This document shows, piece by piece, positions 26,001-36,417 of a stretch of 64,000 bases of DNA (position 1 is the stretch's first letter; each line of letters starts with the position of its first letter). Under the pieces are notes generated by a model. That model saw only the letters and a list, made by a program, of their open reading frames with translations, did no database searches and was not told the origin of the DNA. The stretch lies in the NCBI GenBank assembly GCA_035235625.1, contig CP141144.1, positions 29,385,014 to 29,449,013 of the forward strand. The letters run 5' to 3'. Source of the DNA: Saururus chinensis (lineage: Eukaryota > Streptophyta > Magnoliopsida > Piperales > Saururaceae). A program made the position numbers and the translations under genes.

Positions 26001-26260
26001 ACTTTAGGGTAAACCTAACAAATAGATAGGGTATAAATAAAATTTAATACTAAAATTAGAAAACTTGCTTATTTTAAGCCCAAATTAATGTTTGAAAATT
26101 TTGAACCATTTAATTATTGTCTTAAGTTGTTAGTGTCATTTGAGACCTTTCATCCCAATTTCGCACGTGGGCCCACAGTGGGTCCCACCCCCTAACATTT
26201 TGGGGAAATAGTAAAAAATTCTAAAATTTATAGAAAAATCCCAATTGACTTATATTAACA
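23100..26260 (-). repeat. Probable long Ty3/gypsy LTR (G), minus orientation
   Basis: No coding sequence is seen. The organisation resembles the other long LTRs here read on the minus strand. The right end has gggtcccacccc, then tagaaaaatccc, like the ends of A, C and F. Near 23500 there is gtggggtgagcataaac, the counterpart of the gagtatgaaaatactcaccc block in LTR B. It contains an 80-bp tandem duplication (23873 and 23953, core acatgtgtcacataatctca) and five imperfect units of about 70 bp at 24080-24390 (core gaattccttatggaaacc). Termini and a TSD could not be fixed, so limits are approximate. Confidence 0.45.
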
Positions 26261-26300
26261 TAAAAACTATCAAAGTGGAGATAATTTGATGAAAATAAGA

Positions 26301-26652
26301 AAGGAGTATTCACGCAGTGAAAGGGGAGAAGCAAGGAAGAAGGGGGAGAAATCTAGGCAAATTCAATAGCATGTTGTGAAACAAGAAAGGATCGCCCCAT
26401 ATAGGAGACGACCAATCCCCTAGGGAGTCATGCCCAACCCAAACCAAGCCTGTCTAGTTCCCTAGGTGAACATGCCAGTTAGTGGTTCGGCTAGCCCGAG
26501 CCACTAACGAAACCAATACAGATTTACATCCAAATACCAAACCAAAGCAAATACTAAACTATTACAATAATAAATAGTTCAATGCAACTACGTAAAAGCA
26601 ATAAAGTAGAGTGTAGTGAAGTCCTCTGAGAGACTGGTCATCATGCACAACA
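26301..26652 (-). repeat. 3' LTR of Ty3/gypsy element 1
   Basis: Matches 31301-31660 closely from aaggagtattcacgca to gcacaaca. On the minus strand it starts TGTTGTGCATGATGACC. The outer 24 bp or so found in the other LTR (tgatgtgcccgg...) are not recognisable, although tgatg occurs at 26287. This LTR is therefore either truncated or altered at its outer end, which also explains why no target duplication is found. Confidence 0.85.
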
Positions 26653-26683
26653 CTCCACCATGCTTCCGCTATTTGCCTTGTCC

Positions 26684-27325
26684 TCAAGGCAACCAAGCTG
26701 GAAAGCGAGTCATAAACTCATCCTCAGGCATCCATGTAGAGTCCTCCAGCGGCTACCCTTGCCAAGAAATCAAGACCTCCGTAATTATGCGACCAGAGCG
26801 ATGGACCCGATGCTTCTCAAGTGCCGAAGCAGGGACATGGTCAGACGACAGAATTGGGCCCATCAGAGGAGGAGGAGGAGTATCCACAGCCAAGGATTTG
26901 TCACCCACAAATTGCCGCAGATGGGACACATGAAAGACAGGGTGAACCAACGAATCAGGGGGCAAGGCCAGGCGGTATGCCACTGAACCAACACGCTCCT
27001 CAATAGCATACAGACCATAGAAATGGGGAGCAAGCTTGGAGTTCTCAAGCTGAAACAAGGAGGTCTATCAATGAGGGAGAATCGACACATAAACCAAATC
27101 CCCCACTGCATACTCATGATCAGTATGGCGACGATCATAAATCTGCTTCATCCCGTTTTGGGCGGATGACAAATTCTCCTTTAGCTGGCATAAGACCTCA
27201 TCGCACGTTTGCAACATATAGTCCACCTCCGCCACAGAAGAACGGTGAGGTACATATGATAATACCGTTGGTGGCGGATGGCCATAGAGCACCTCAAACG
27301 GAGAGCACCCAACTCGCATATGATA
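26684..27325 (-). pseudogene. Element 1 integrase C-terminus and chromodomain
   Basis: From 27319 on the minus strand come SPFEVLYGHPPPT, LKENLSSAQNGMKQ and YAVGDLVYVSI, the GPY/F-type end of a gypsy integrase. Further on are VFHVSHLRQFVG and a chromodomain (LEKHRVHRSGR, VLISWQG, DSTWMPEDEF). The final stop is at 26684-26686, just before the conserved gaggacaaggc sequence and the PPT. A stop follows ISWQG and a frame change is needed near 27065. The chromodomain would normally direct integration to particular chromatin. Confidence 0.8.
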
Positions 27326-27513
27326 GGTAGTATTATAAAACCACTCGACCCATGGAAGAAGCTAAAGCCATCGGTGGGGCTGCGTCATAGTAAAGCATCA
27401 AAGATACTGCTCCAGACAACGGTTAACCACCTCGGTCTGACCATCCATCTGGGGGTGATAAGCAGTGCTCATATGGAGAGACGACCCCTGTAAAGTGAAA
27501 GCTCCTACTAGAA

Positions 27514-28075
27514 CTACGAAAGGAAGATTTGATCACGGTCAAAAACAATCGTGTGGGGCATATTATGAAGTCGGGCCACCTCGCGAACATAGAGCTCAGC
27601 TACAGTCTTGGCGGTGAAGGGATGGCCTAGCTCGCATAAATGAGCATACTTGGACAACCTGTCCACCACAACCATAATAACGGACTTACCCTGCACCATG
27701 GGCAAAGCCTCCACGAAATCCATCAAAACATCCTCCCAAACCTTATCAGGAATAGGCAAGGGCTGCAACAACCCAGCGGGCGAGGTCATGGTCGCTTTAG
27801 CCCACTGACAAACATCACAAGTGGCCATGTAGTCATGGACAGCCCAACGTATGCCATTCCACAGGAAGCTCTGGCTGACCCATTTGTAGGTGCATAAAGT
27901 GCCCTCGTGACCAGCCACAGGAGTGTCATGGAAGTGCGAAAGGATTCGGTGGTGGAGGTCAGCAACATTAGGAACCCACAGGCGGTCCTTCCAGAAAAGA
28001 ACGTCATCCCACCACACAAAGAAGGGCCGGGTAGTAGGGTTAGTCTGGAGGGCAGCAATCACATCCTACGTCCAA
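27514..28075 (-). pseudogene. Element 1 integrase zinc-binding domain and partial core
   Basis: The minus-strand frame from about 28062 holds HHRILSHFHDTPVAGHEG and MATCDVCQWAKA, the HHCC zinc finger. Next come VWEDVLMDFVEALP (first catalytic Asp), VVVDRLSKYAH, and [13 protein letters not shown] (second Asp). The frame then stops at 27514. The segment that should carry the catalytic Glu (27325-27510) is only recognisable in pieces. The entry starts downstream of the RNase H. Confidence 0.85.
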
Positions 28076-29262
28076 GAATCCACACCATAGGCTTGCCATA
28101 ACTCCTCAATAAAGGGGCAAGATAGAGTGGAGATAGCCAAGCCAGAGCCCGGTGCCGAACTGGAAAAGAGCGTGTCGGCCAAGATGTTCTCATACACTTT
28201 CTTGTAAACGACCTCGTAGTCATACCCCAGTAACTAGCTTACCCACCACTATTGAGAGGGAGTAGACACTCGTTGTTCCAAGAAGTACTTCAATGGCTGG
28301 TGATCGGTACAAATCAGGAACCGTCGACCAAGTAAGTAAGGATGCCACTTGTTAATTGCGAGGACGATAGCCAACATCTCCTTCTCATACACAGACAAGG
28401 AAAGGGAGCGGCCAGCCAAGGCTTTACTAAAATAAGCAATAGGGCGCTCATCCTACAAAAGAACAACCCCCAAGCCCACCTCTGAAGCGTTTGTCTCCAC
28501 CACAAACCGGGGCGGAGGCCATAGCCTGCTTAAGCCCTCAAATGCCATTTGGGCCCCCTCAGTCCAAATAAAAGCCCCCTTCTTAAGTAGCTCTATAAGG
28601 GGGCGAGCCAACTCGCCATACCATTTAATGAACCGGCGATAATAACCTGTAAGGCCTAGAAAACCCCTGAGTGCCCGGACGCAGGTAGGTGGCAGCCAAG
28701 AGAGCATGGCGGCCACTTTGGCTAGGTCAGTAGCAACACCACTCCTCAAGATAATATGGCCCAAATAATCAACCTGCGGGCTGCCAAAGGCACACTTCAA
28801 ACGCTTTAGGAATAAGGAGTTAGCTCGCAAGACAGAGAAAACTGACCTGAGATGCTTCAAGTGCTCTGCCCAAGATCTGTTGTACACCAAGATATCATCA
28901 AAGAAGACCAATATATAGTGACACAAGAACGGCCAGAAAATATCATTCATGAGGCATTGGAAGGTGGAGGGGGCATTGGTCAACCCAAATGGCATCACGA
29001 GGAACTCGAAATGGCCGTCATGAGTCTGGAATGCAGTCTTGTTCATGTCCGCAGGCTGCACCCAAATCTAGTGATATCTTGAACATAGGTCGAGCTTACT
29101 AAAGACAGTGGCACCTGTCAGCTCATCCAATAGCTCCTCAATCAGTGGAATGGGGTATTTGTCTATGACGGTGATTGCATTCAAAGCACGATAGTCAACA
29201 CAGAACTGCCACGAGCCATCTTTCTTGCAAACCAGCAGTACCGGGGACGAGTACGAACTCAT
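28076..29262 (-). pseudogene. Element 1 reverse transcriptase and RNase H
   Basis: In order on the minus strand: [62 protein letters not shown] and ILVFFDDILVY (the catalytic box, as FFDD). RT thumb and connection motifs follow (VDYLGHII, LRGFLGLTGYYRRFI). RNase H begins FVVETNASEVGLG. The catalytic Asp of the usual VETDAS is Asn here, so RNase H would be inactive. Stops interrupt at the YHQIW position, after VVLL and within the RNase H. Upstream of 29262 a stop replaces Gln in a LQSGIIHP-type sequence that is intact in element 2. Confidence 0.9.
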
Positions 29263-29639
29263 ACTAGGATGAATGATCCCGGACTAGAGCATGTTCGCCA
29301 CAAGCCTTTCAATCTCAGATTTCTGTATGTGAGGTTAATGGTAAGGACGGACATTAGCTAGGGCAGCCCCCGGGATGATAGGATTCTGATGGACATGAGG
29401 CCGGATGGGAGGAAGTCCCTGCGGCTCTGCGAACAAATCCTAATGGTCGGCCAACAACTCCTAGAGATCAAAAGGCATCTCATCCCGAGTCATCCTGATA
29501 GTGGCACGCTGCTGCAAGAGAAGTCCTTGGGGAGCGAACCAGAAGAAGTCACAGGCTGGGCTGAGAGGAGGGTGCCCGGCATTGAGCCTTCGATCCAAAC
29601 TCACTGCCCTTTGAGCTCGAAATCCATCACTATGTCTCA

Positions 29640-29890
29640 GAAGTTCCAAACCACATCACCCAGCTCCTGCAGCTACTGCACACCCAACATGACATCCGCC
29701 CCCTTCGTAGGCAACAAAAATAGGTCGGTAACAAACGTGTGGCCCTGTACAAATAGTGTAACCTAAGCAAACACCCCTAAACGCCGGAGATTTAGAGTCC
29801 GAGACAAAACAACCCAGCCAATGGGCTACCTTGTCGTTAATAAAGTTATGAGTAGACCCACTGTCAATCAAGATAGCCACATGTTCTAGC
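29640..29890 (-). pseudogene. Element 1 retropepsin-like protease
   Basis: The minus-strand frame gives MAILIDSGSTHNFINDKVA. DSG followed by THNF is the active-site loop of gypsy aspartic proteases. It lies between gag and RT as expected. Downstream sequence to 29270 contains degraded linker with stops. Confidence 0.85.
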
Positions 29891-29899
29891 TTAAGGTAA

Positions 29900-31247
29900 C
29901 CCTATACTCGCATCGTGCGTGGAGTGAATGCCCCCGAAAATGCATGGACTGAAATTTCAGGCAACACGTCCTCCGGGGAAAACGAATCAAGCCCAGCCCC
30001 TCCTTCATCGTCCTCTTCTACCTCCTCCACAAGAAGGCTGCCCTTAACAAAAAAGCGGTGCCCGGGAACAAACTTCACGTCACAGCGAAAGACGGCCCCT
30101 TTGACCGGCGCTCTTCCATCTAGGTTGGAGTAAGACGTCGGACAATCTGGTTGGCCAGTGCAGTCTGTTGGCCAGGACTGCCTATTGTTGGGTTGCTAGT
30201 GGTCGCCGCCAGGGGGTTGGTGCTCAAGACAAGCCAGGGCATAGGTCCAAGCCGCCTGCCTCTGCACTGCCTAGCCAGCTTCTCTTCCTCGATGCGGGCA
30301 TGGCGAATGACGTCCCTCATGCTGGCACAAGGGAAGTGGCACATTTTCTCAGAGATTTCGGGCTTTAGACCACGCTTGAGTGTGCCCACCAAGGCTGCCA
30401 CCGGCTAGTTAGGGAGTCGGTTGGCTACCTTCATAAACTCTATACAGTATGCACGGACGGTGGTAGTCTGGCGCAGGGTGAAAAACATCTCGTTGAAATC
30501 CTGGAATTCATTCAGCCCAAACTAAATGCAGAGCTCATCGGAGAAGGCTGCCTAGGTGGGGTAGAGCACCTCTTTTTTGAATCTCTGGAACTAGACTGAA
30601 CCATCCCCATCGAGGTGGAAGGCAGTGATGAGCAGACGTTCAACCTCAGAATGCATCCCTTGGTAGGCGAAGAACTTTTCCGCCTTGTACAACCATTCTA
30701 CAGGATCATCATCACCATTATAGCAGGGAAACTGTAGGCGAGCCAACCGGGGTTCACACCCCCCCGGTTGTCTACCACGATGCCCGAGATACTTGTCCCA
30801 CTCCTCCTCAGCGTCATGGAACTGATTTGGAGGGGGTGGCATCATAGGGACATTTTCTCAAACACCTGGTGTGCCTCGCATGTTCCAGGCCTGGCGTCTC
30901 CCCTCCTTCGCTTGATTGCCAGTGCCAAATCGCACTGGACCTGGGAAGACCCTCACATCGACATCTGCCGGTGCTAGGGGGCCAGGGAGGATCAGTTCGG
31001 GGGGCTGCGACAGCCTGCCCCTCTCTTGGGCAGCGTGGGGCGGTCCAGGTAGGATGGGCACTGCGCTCACAGCCTCCATACTTGTCAGACGCACATTCAT
31101 GGCCTATAACACAGCCATGAGCTCAGACATAGTGGGTTCGACGGCTGCCGTAGGAACGTCCTTCTGGTTGTCCATGGACATTGAGGCAAGAACCTCCTTC
31201 TCGAGAGGAACCTCAGGAACAACAGTAGCTTGCTTACCTCGAGCCAT
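29900..31247 (-). pseudogene. Element 1 gag
   Basis: The start codon at 31245-31247 (minus) begins MARGKQATVVPE and lies just downstream of the LTR and PBS. Recognisable gag segments are ARLQFPCYNGDDDPVEWLYK, AEKFFAYQGM, FQDFNEMF, EFMKVANRLP and LVGTLKRGLKPEI. The zinc-knuckle position near 30060-30100 reads VFRC...GHRF, so the first Cys and the last Cys are lost compared with element 2. At least five in-frame stops fall where element 2 or the family has Trp or Gln. Confidence 0.85.
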
Positions 31248-31264
31248 GGCCGGGGATCATAAAT

Positions 31265-31277
31265 GCTCTGATACCAA
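31265..31277 (-). other. Primer binding site of element 1 (initiator tRNA-Met type)
   Basis: On the minus strand the bases directly after the LTR read TTGGTATCAGAGCA, the standard complement of the 3' end of plant initiator tRNA-Met. Confidence 0.9.
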
Positions 31278-31660
31278 TGATGTGCCCGGTGAAGGCACAA
31301 TCAGTATCAAGGAGTATTCACGCAATGAAAGGGGAGAAGCAAGGAAGAAAGGGGAGAAATCTAGGTAAATTCAATAGCATGCTGTCAAACAAGAAAGGAT
31401 CGCCCCATATAGGGGATGACCAATCCCCTAGGGAGTCGTGCCCAACCCAAACTAGGCTGGTCCGGTTCCCTAGGTGAACACGCCAGTTAGTGGTTCGGCT
31501 AGCCCGGGCCACTAATTGAACCAATACAGTTTTACATCCAAATACCAAACCAAAGTAAATACTAAACTATTACAATAATAAATAGTTCAATGCAACTACG
31601 TGAAAGCAATAAAGTAGAGTCTAGTGAAGTCCTCTAAGAGACTGGTCATCGTGCACAACA
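31278..31660 (-). repeat. 5' LTR of Ty3/gypsy element 1
   Basis: 383 bp with TG...CA ends (tgatgtgcccgg at 31278, gtgcacaaca ending 31660). It is complete, unlike its partner. The 5 bp after it are ACGCA and have no counterpart beside the other LTR. Confidence 0.9.
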
Positions 31661-32502
31661 ACGCAATGGATTTCGATGCATGTCATTTAATCAAAATTTT
31701 GCATTATTTCCTTATATTTTGTTTTTATCTTCGTAGAAGCATTGTGTGATGCTAGTGGTACTTCAAGGTTTACAAAGTAAGCTTACCTTACATTCATCTC
31801 TAGCATACAATTATATTTATGTTAGTAGAAACTATATTAGAGATTGGTAGATGTATCTTGAGTGAAGTGGAATATTCTTTTACTCTGATATGCAAATAGC
31901 TGACTTGTCATTTTCAATTGGGCTAGTCATACCTTCATTTTCTTCTCATCATTTTTCCTCTATATCTAAATTTGACAGAAGAGATTTGTAAGGGAACCTG
32001 ATACCATGTTCCTTTACATGTGACGAATGCTTGATGAGTTAGTTTTAGATTTTAGGAATTAGTCTTGACTCTTGAGAAGCAAAGATCCTACCATCTTTAC
32101 TAATTTTTATATTATGAAGGTACTTTAGTAAATACAAAGGTGGATAACGAGCAGAAACTCTTCGTTGACACTACAAGCCGCTTTTCATTTAGGTAAACAC
32201 ATTTCAGACTGATTGTTTATTTAGTATTTAATTTTTTTTATTTGCACCATTCATTTTACATGGAAGCAAATATGTAATTATGTGCATACTATGGCCATAT
32301 CATCTTCATTGCAGTTGTATACTTTTTATGTGATACAATGTTTGTATTATCCATGCATAATTATATTTTTCTCAGATGTATATTTGTTTGTCCATACATT
32401 TATTATTTGTGTAATTAGTAGTTGTACTTTGTAATTTTTGTTATAAGGTTACATCAACTTAAGCCTAGGTTTTCACACTGGCATAGCTTCTTATAGCTTG
32501 CA
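31661..32502. other. Upstream part of the Harbinger remnant; no ORF
   Basis: AT-rich sequence between gypsy element 1 and the first recognisable Harbinger frame. It probably holds the 5' untranslated sequence or an intron of that element, but I could not find a terminal inverted repeat. Confidence 0.4.
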
Positions 32503-33720
32503 ATGGCAAATTACTTTGGACCTCTTAATATGTGTCCTAACAATCCTCCTATAGAGGGAATCAAAAGGTATCTAAAAAATATTAAATGGGATAAGCCACT
32601 TCATTATGCATTCCTGTCTTACATGGCCCATGCAATTAACAAGGGCCATAGGAGAGAGAGTAGTAGCCTAGATCATGAGGGTTGGACTTTAGTTATTGAC
32701 ATGTTCAAGAATTAGCATCACATTGATTTGAATAAGGACATGCTAAACAATCATTACAACACCGAAAGAAGATTCTATCAAGCTTGGGTGGCTTTAAGGG
32801 ACATGACTGGAGTTGGGTGGAATGAGCATTCATACACATTCATCCTTTTTGAAGATGCATGGAGAACCTTCTTCATGGTATATATTATGTAAATATTAGG
32901 TCAATTATTTAATGGTAATTTGAGCGCATATGTTGATATGTATGTTGAATTTGCTATGCAGATGCGCAAGCATGCTAGTCACCTCATGAAGTGGGGGTAC
33001 AATGAGGAGTTAGAAGGTAATTTATATACTGTATATGGCAAGACCCATGCGACAGGTAACTATGAAAGTTACTTCCATTTAGGACCAAAACCTTGTCTCT
33101 CATCCACAGCCCCATGCCCAGCCTCAGCCCTAGCATATACCCTAGTTGATAAGAGTGGTGATGAGCATGGTGATGATAGGTGTTACTTCAGGATTTAGGA
33201 GAGGGGCTTGGTAAGAGGGTGGTTCATGATATGGTTGACAAGAGTCTTGATGACATGGTTTATTGTAGGGCTACATGCACTTTTCATCCAGGTATGGAAC
33301 GGGAAGAACACATGGCAAGACATGTTGTTGCATTCACTGATAGCTTGATTGATGAAGATGGCAATGGTGCCCAACTGCCTAACTACACACCTCAAGTATT
33401 TTGTGGTACAAGTCAACTGGGAGTGCCCACACACCAACCTGTAGCCCTACTCCATTGCCTACTGGGACTTCCATGCCTCCACCACCAAGAAGTGAAAATG
33501 AAAGGCCGACTCGTAATGAAGTCTCGAAGCACTGCTACATCAATTGGCGAGTCCATTGCTATTGCCATGTCTGATCTGAATGAAATTGCATGAGAAAGCT
33601 CTCATGCAAATAAGAACCAATATGAAGTGGAAGAGTATAAGATGGCAATTGACTTGATGATGGTTATGCCTAAGATGGCAATCATTCATGCTGTCATGTT
33701 ATGAAATGAGGGTCAAAGAG
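32503..33720 (+). pseudogene. PIF/Harbinger-type ORF1: Myb/SANT-like DNA-binding protein remnant
   Basis: The frame starting at 32503 contains HEGWTLVIDMFKN. After a stop it continues with LNKDMLNNHYNTERRFYQAW, VALRDMTGVGWNE, FEDAWRTFF and KHASHLMKWGYNEEL. Trp-based spacing with N(H)Y..ER.FYQAW..L....G.GW is typical of the plant Myb/SANT-like domain (PF12776 type) that accompanies Harbinger transposases. The later part (SIGESIAIAMSDLNEIA) keeps a recognisable coil-like tail. Several stops and one probable intron (about 32890-32960) break the frame, so it is not functional. Confidence 0.65.
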
Positions 33721-33884
33721 TTGCTCAAGGACACACGACATGTTGCAGTAGAGGAGCAAAATGAGGTATTTTCTATAGATTTGTGGTCATAGAGAAGGTC
33801 ATCATGTTTTAGGTCATCTTATGTCCCACTAACAAGAAACTGTAAATTGACACTTTAATAAAGTAATAGATGCATTGTATGCAT

Positions 33885-34047
33885 GGGCTGCAGAGATGAC
33901 ATTACCAATTATTAGCCCCCATCACACTCCCAGCTACATTAGGAACCAAATTTCCTAGGCCACACCACAAGGACATGGATGCAGGTTACCCAAATAAGAT
34001 TGGTTACCTTCGGCCTTATAAGGGAACCTAATACCAGTGTGGCCCTA
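33885..34047 (+). pseudogene. Harbinger transposase fragment, first part
   Basis: Frames here encode ISPHHTPSYIRN and then, after a frame change and a deletion, DAGYPNKIGYLRPYKGT. Both are recognisable stretches of the DDE_Tnp_4-type PIF/Harbinger transposase. The catalytic middle part that should lie between them is missing. The coding sequence is cut at 34047 by solo LTR D and resumes at 36041. Confidence 0.7.
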
Positions 34048-36040
34048 TGTAACATCCCCGATTTTTCTATAATTTTTTGTAAATTTTCTATTAGTATTTT
34101 CAACAGAGAAATTTGATGCTTTGGTCTATCCGTATTTTTAATTGATCTTGATATTTGTAAACGTAAGAATCTAACCTTATCGAGATTAATTCCAACATCT
34201 CTGAAAATCCTTGGGACAACAACTCTCTCAGTGTGATGTTTTTGGCGGCCTATTCTACCATCGACGCCGCCACTGTCGTTTGTTCGCCATCAAACTCACA
34301 TGGATTACGAGGTAGGGGACCTTGAACTCATAATTTTATAATAACATGCTTATATATGTGAATCATGCATATGTTGGGGAGGACTAAATGTATGATAGTA
34401 AGTAGTTGGTGAATTATGTATGTGATTTGAGTATATGATAAATCTGTGTGGTCGATGAGTACGAGTACGTACGTTTGATTGTAAGTTGGTCAAAGGGGGT
34501 ATTTTAAAGATTATGATGTGGAAATTATAATTGTATGCCAGGCGAGGGAAGACTTTTGAATGATGGGTGAAGGTTGGACTTGATGAGATTAGGGGATTGA
34601 TTTGGATTGAGTCTTATGGTATGTTGGAGAAATGAGTTGGAGACATCGAGGATGATGGAATTTAGAAGACTTAAGGTTCGGAGTGTCATGGGGATTGTGA
34701 GTTAGTGAGCGTTAACAACATCATTGTACATGCATAATGTACATAATATAAATTGTAACAGGAGAACAATGAGTAAGAAATTAGTATGGGTTTGATTACT
34801 TGATTCAAGTCTAAAGGGTTTCATTTGAGGAGTTTGAGTCAGATGATTTGGTTTTAAGGCGAATGGTGTAAGTTATAAGGCTATAAGTATTTGAGGGTAA
34901 GAGTGTAAGTTTGAAATATGAGTTTGACAAGTAAGACTATGCTGAGATCCGTAAGATATAAGTGTAAGGGGTGGGGGATGAGTTAAGCAAAGAATGCTAC
35001 TTTTGTGGATTAGAGCTTTAGAACTGGCGTAGTTCTAGCTTTATTGGTTAAAGAATGTAAGACGGAAGTAGTTCCAAGCATAATTATACATGCATAAATT
35101 ACTTAATACGAACTTGAATTGTAAGTAAAACTAATTTAATAATGTGGTGAGTTTGAGAATAAGGGTTTCGATGGATTAAGTTCCGTTTTGAGCCAGTTGA
35201 TAAGTAATTGATTGAGCGTCCTTCCTGGTCTAGCCAAGGTGTTATCCTATAGGATTTAGTCTTGATGTTGTATTTCGGCCCAGATGTTTGATGCTCTGTT
35301 CAGAGCGTTGTAAGTTTCTACCCTTCATAGGCACTGTATGTCTTTCTGCCTACAAATGGCACTATATGTTCTACCCAAAAGTGGCATCGTAAGATTCCTA
35401 CTAAAGAGTGGCACCATATATTTTTCACCCTTAGTTGGCACTGTATGGCCCCAGAGAGTGGGCATTTGCGCACTCAGGTAAGTAGTATCATGGATCTGCT
35501 CTTACCTGTTTAATCATGTGCCCCATGAGCATAGGTGTGCCTTGCCTTCAGAAAAATCCATGGCGTCTAGTTGCTCCCCAGAGTTTAAGGTGATGCCCCT
35601 GTGGCATTCTCTTCCTTTTCGACGCTGGAGCTTATTAATTGTAATGAGCTTCAGTGGTCAATTGATAGCCCATTCGTCTAGAGGCTTTTGCAGGTCGATC
35701 GATTGCTTTTTAGACTAGACTATTCTTTGTGGGGGACTATTTTTCCTCGACTCTGAGTGCAACGGACTTGTACTTATGCTATAGGAAGTTTGGCGCCATG
35801 ATCTCATGTATTGATTAAGGTGAGTGATACATGTTATTCTTATGGACTTGTGCATACATGTATAAATCGGAATGTAGACTGTTGAAGAACTTGTACGTAG
35901 AAAGGCCTGGGATTTGTTTATTTTTAAAGACCATGGCCATGGCTGGTTTTACTTCTATGTTTTTGTTTTAGGTCATGCCTGAGAATGTTGCTTTGTTAAA
36001 CTTTTTAAGGTAAATGTATAAAAGAACCACGGGCGTGACA
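34048..36040 (+). mobile_element. Solo LTR D inserted in the Harbinger transposase
   Basis: Begins TGTAACATCCCCGATTTTTC and ends CACGGGCGTGACA, flanked by CCCTA (34043-34047) and CCCAA (36041-36045), a 4-of-5 target duplication. It is 1993 bp with no PBS, PPT or pol. It is homologous along its length to LTR B: the ctctcagtgtgatg, gatgctctgtt, gcactcaggtaagtag and ttgtaatgagcttcagtgg blocks. D lacks B's GC-rich island and gctag arrays. The transposase reading frame continues across the insertion (GTxYQCG then PKGQEGKFNQLHSS), which confirms the junctions. Confidence 0.85.
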
Positions 36041-36417
36041 CCCAAGGGGCAGGAAGGAAAATTTAATCAACTTCATTCTTCCCTTAGAAATATCATTGAG
36101 AGAACTTTTGGGTTTAGAAGGAACAATGGAAGATTTTGATCAAGCTCCCTCCATATTGTTTCGAATCACAAGCTAAGATTGTCTTAGTTACAATGGTGAT
36201 ACACAACTTCATAAAGGAGAAACAAGGTGTTGCTAATGATCTAGACCTCATTGACGCTTTGTTCCACTGTTGGGAGAACAAAGATTTTTTACCATAACCA
36301 GAAGAGGAGGAAAATCAAGGCCCTTGTATTGTCAGGGATGGTGTAGGGATGGGTATTATACGTGATAGGATTCAGGATGCAATTGGGGAACATTTCCATA
36401 TACCACCCATAAATTGA
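36041..36417 (+). pseudogene. Harbinger transposase fragment, C-terminal part
   Basis: The frame reads KFNQLHSSLRNIIERTFGF. A one-base frameshift follows, then QAKIVLVTMVIHNFIKEKQG and IDALFHCWENKDFLP, ending near HIPPIN at 36417. The LHSSLRNIIERTFG block carries the conserved Glu of the DDE triad, and HNFI is a conserved C-terminal motif of plant Harbinger transposases. Frameshift and stops make it non-functional. Confidence 0.85.

Larger units (their letters stand above)
26653..31277 (-). mobile_element. Internal region of chromodomain Ty3/gypsy element 1
   Basis: Minus-strand element with the order PBS, gag, protease, RT, RNase H, integrase, chromodomain, PPT. Short LTRs (under 400 bp), an initiator-Met PBS and a C-terminal chromodomain fit a chromovirus of the Reina-like group (inferred from motifs). 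Every domain is recognisable but interrupted by stops, so the copy cannot encode working proteins. It is the same family as element 2 (39848-44190). The gag starts MARGKQA in both, and the LTR ends gtgcacaaca and tgatgtgccc are shared. Confidence 0.9.

Noticed and set aside
31265-31277. tRNA-Met-like sequence
   Set aside because: Only the 13-base primer binding site complement is present, not a tRNA gene. The same applies at 43860 and 63352.
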